From Lactonifactor longoviformis DSM 17459 (GTDB lineage: Bacteria > Bacillota > Clostridia > Lachnospirales > Lachnospiraceae), in NCBI RefSeq assembly GCF_900129135.1, contig NZ_FQVI01000004.1, positions 1 to 64,000 on the forward strand: a DNA stretch of 64,000 nt. Direction: 5' to 3'. Shown one piece after another: positions 62,871 to 64,000 of the stretch. Numbering within the stretch: position 1 is the stretch's first letter; every line of letters starts with the position of its first letter. The notes beneath the pieces were generated by a model. That model searched no databases and had not been told where the DNA came from. It worked only from the letters and a program-made list of their open reading frames with translations. A program made the position numbers and the translations under genes.

Positions 62871-63953
62871 TCGGCAAATTGTTCCTCCTCCTGCCACATA
62901 TTCATTCTCATAAAACACAACCGCCTGCCCTGGTGTGATCGCCCTCTGAGGGGTGGAAAAGGAACAGGTAATCTCATCCCTGCCTGTTCTTCGGATGATA
63001 CAGGGAGACCCTTTATGGTTATAGCGAATCTTAGCTGTCACTTCCTTTTCCTCACCGGTCTTCAGATCCTCCATAGCCATGAAATTCAGGTTACAGCAAG
63101 TCAGCCGGCTGGCAAAGACCTCCTCGTGGTCCCCTATCACTACCTCGTTGGTGTCCGGCCGTATCTCCAGGACAAAGACGGGATGTCCCATGGAAAGGTT
63201 CAGTCCTTTTCTCTGTCCGATGGTATAGTGGGTAATTCCTCTGTGGCGGCCTACCACCTCGCCCGAACTTGTGACAAAATTACCTTCCTCAATTTTTCTC
63301 TCTGTATTGTCTTCAATGAACTTGGCATAATCATTGTCCGGAACAAAGCAAATCTCCTGGCTGTCCGGCTTATGAGCCACCGGAAGCTCCAGCTGCTTGG
63401 CCATCTCCCGAATCTCCTCTTTGGTATATGCCCCGACCGGCATCAGGGTCCGGGACAGCTGTTCCTGTGTCAAATTATACAAGGCGTACGTCTGGTCTTT
63501 TGCAGCTGTCGCTGAGGTCTTCAGGGTATATCTTCCGTTATCCAGCCTGGCAATCTGGGCATAGTGGCCTGTGGCAATATAGTCGGCGCCGATTTCAAGG
63601 CTTCTTTTCAAGAGGGATTCCCACTTCACATACCGGTTGCAGGCAATGCATGGGTTGGGAGTTCTCCCCCGCAGGTATTCAGCCACGAAATAATCCATGA
63701 CCTTATCCTTGAATTCTGCTTTAAAATTCATGACATAGTACGGAATATCCAGGACCTGAGCCACCCTTCGGGCGTCATCCACAGCACTTAAGCCGCAGCA
63801 GCCTCCGTTTTCCTCCAGTGCGGTTTCCTCTTCATCCTGCCAGATCTGCATGGTTACCCCAATCACCTCATAACCCTGCTCTTTCAGAAGCCAGGCAGCC
63901 ACAGAAGAGTCCACCCCTCCTGACATGCCCACCACCACTTTTTTTCTGTTCAT
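62868..63953 (-). CDS. mnmA: tRNA-specific 2-thiouridylase MnmA
   Basis: This 361-residue enzyme adds sulfur to U34 of Lys, Glu and Gln tRNAs. The ATP loop is GMSGGVDSSVAAW, and catalytic Cys residues lie in NPCIACNR and SQEICFVPDN. The start ATG overlaps the upstream gene's stop as TAATG, so translation is coupled; sulfur-supply genes such as iscS and a NifU-like scaffold usually precede mnmA in this group. Confidence 0.95.
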   Translation of the reverse strand: MNRKKVVVGMSGGVDSSVAAWLLKEQGYEVIGVTMQIWQDEEETALEENGGCCGLSAVDDARRVAQVLDIPYYVMNFKAEFKDKVMDYFVAEYLRGRTPNPCIACNRYVKWESLLKRSLEIGADYIATGHYAQIARLDNGRYTLKTSATAAKDQTYALYNLTQEQLSRTLMPVGAYTKEEIREMAKQLELPVAHKPDSQEICFVPDNDYAKFIEDNTERKIEEGNFVTSSGEVVGRHRGITHYTIGQRKGLNLSMGHPVFVLEIRPDTNEVVIGDHEEVFASRLTCCNLNFMAMEDLKTGEEKEVTAKIRYNHKGSPCIIRRTGRDEITCSFSTPQRAITPGQAVVFYENEYVAGGGTICR

Positions 63954-64000
63954 TAATACTCTTCCTCTTCTTCCTCCTCAGAAATATCCGTTTTCGGTTT
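63953..64000 (-). CDS. 3' end of an upstream gene (partial)
   Basis: Only the last 15 codons are inside the window. They encode KPKTDISEEEEEEEY and a TAA that overlaps the mnmA start. The acidic tail is compatible with a NifU-like iron-sulfur scaffold protein, but this cannot be shown from so few residues. Confidence 0.55.
   Translation of the reverse strand, partial: KPKTDISEEEEEEEY

Overview
The window looks like a chromosomal segment of a spore-forming, low-to-moderate GC Clostridia, most likely a gut Lachnospiraceae. Supporting signs are dipicolinate synthase genes behind a sigma-K-type promoter, a GerMN-domain lipoprotein, an ethanolamine-utilisation microcompartment operon of Firmicutes type, the AAGGAGG-type ribosome sites, and two proteins with choline-binding-like cell-wall repeats. 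I cannot name the species from sequence alone.

Layout. 1-834: a noncoding repeat, cut by the left edge; a second copy lies at about 57794-58682. 0.8-4.2 kb: dpaA-dpaB-asnB operon (spore dipicolinate plus asparagine synthetase). 4.2-7.6 kb: SGNH hydrolase and Na+/alanine symporter, then a YibE/F membrane protein. 7.7-11.5 kb: secreted metallophosphoesterase with cell-wall repeats, and a divergent SH3 lipoprotein. 11.5-15.4 kb: potABCD spermidine/putrescine importer. 15.5-17.5 kb: DUF305 lipoprotein, small genes, a candidate small RNA and mobile-element debris. 17.7-22.9 kb: an AT-richer block with a HTH protein, BceRS-like two-component system, a small anchored protein and a BceAB-like ABC exporter, ending beside tRNA-Thr(CGU). 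23.1-25.9 kb: zinc-ribbon protein, flavodoxin and a secreted cell-wall repeat protein. 26.0-38.2 kb: a 15-gene eut operon (minus strand). 38.3-42.1 kb: glgB-mscS-gerMN. 42.2-47.4 kb: hsp20 with CIRCE, smpB, rnr, secG, eno. 47.4-50.8 kb: a four-gene operon behind a yybP-ykoY Mn2+ riboswitch. 50.8-54.7 kb: gpmI and a polar amino-acid ABC importer. 54.7-57.7 kb: DUF6320, condensation-type acyltransferase and alpha/beta hydrolase. 58.7-61.8 kb: gapA-pgk-tpiA. 61.9-64.0 kb: PHP phosphoesterase, mnmA and the tail of an upstream gene.

How genes work together. The lower glycolytic genes gapA, pgk, tpiA, gpmI and eno are all here, in three nearby units. The eut operon encodes the whole shell (EutS, EutL, EutM, EutN), the B12-dependent lyase EutBC with its reactivase EutA and adenosyltransferase EutT, and the downstream EutE, PduL and EutG that turn acetaldehyde into acetyl-phosphate and ethanol. 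The usual regulators EutV/EutW are not in the window: eutP runs directly into eutA.

The most unusual content is the pair of about 0.9-kb two-hairpin repeats. Paired base changes between the two copies support conserved base pairing. Other points worth checking are the sigma-K promoter that puts asnB in a sporulation operon, a C-rich small-RNA candidate at 16.6 kb, and the Mn2+ riboswitch placed before genes that are not known Mn2+ exporters. All calls are from reading the sequence; no database search was run.
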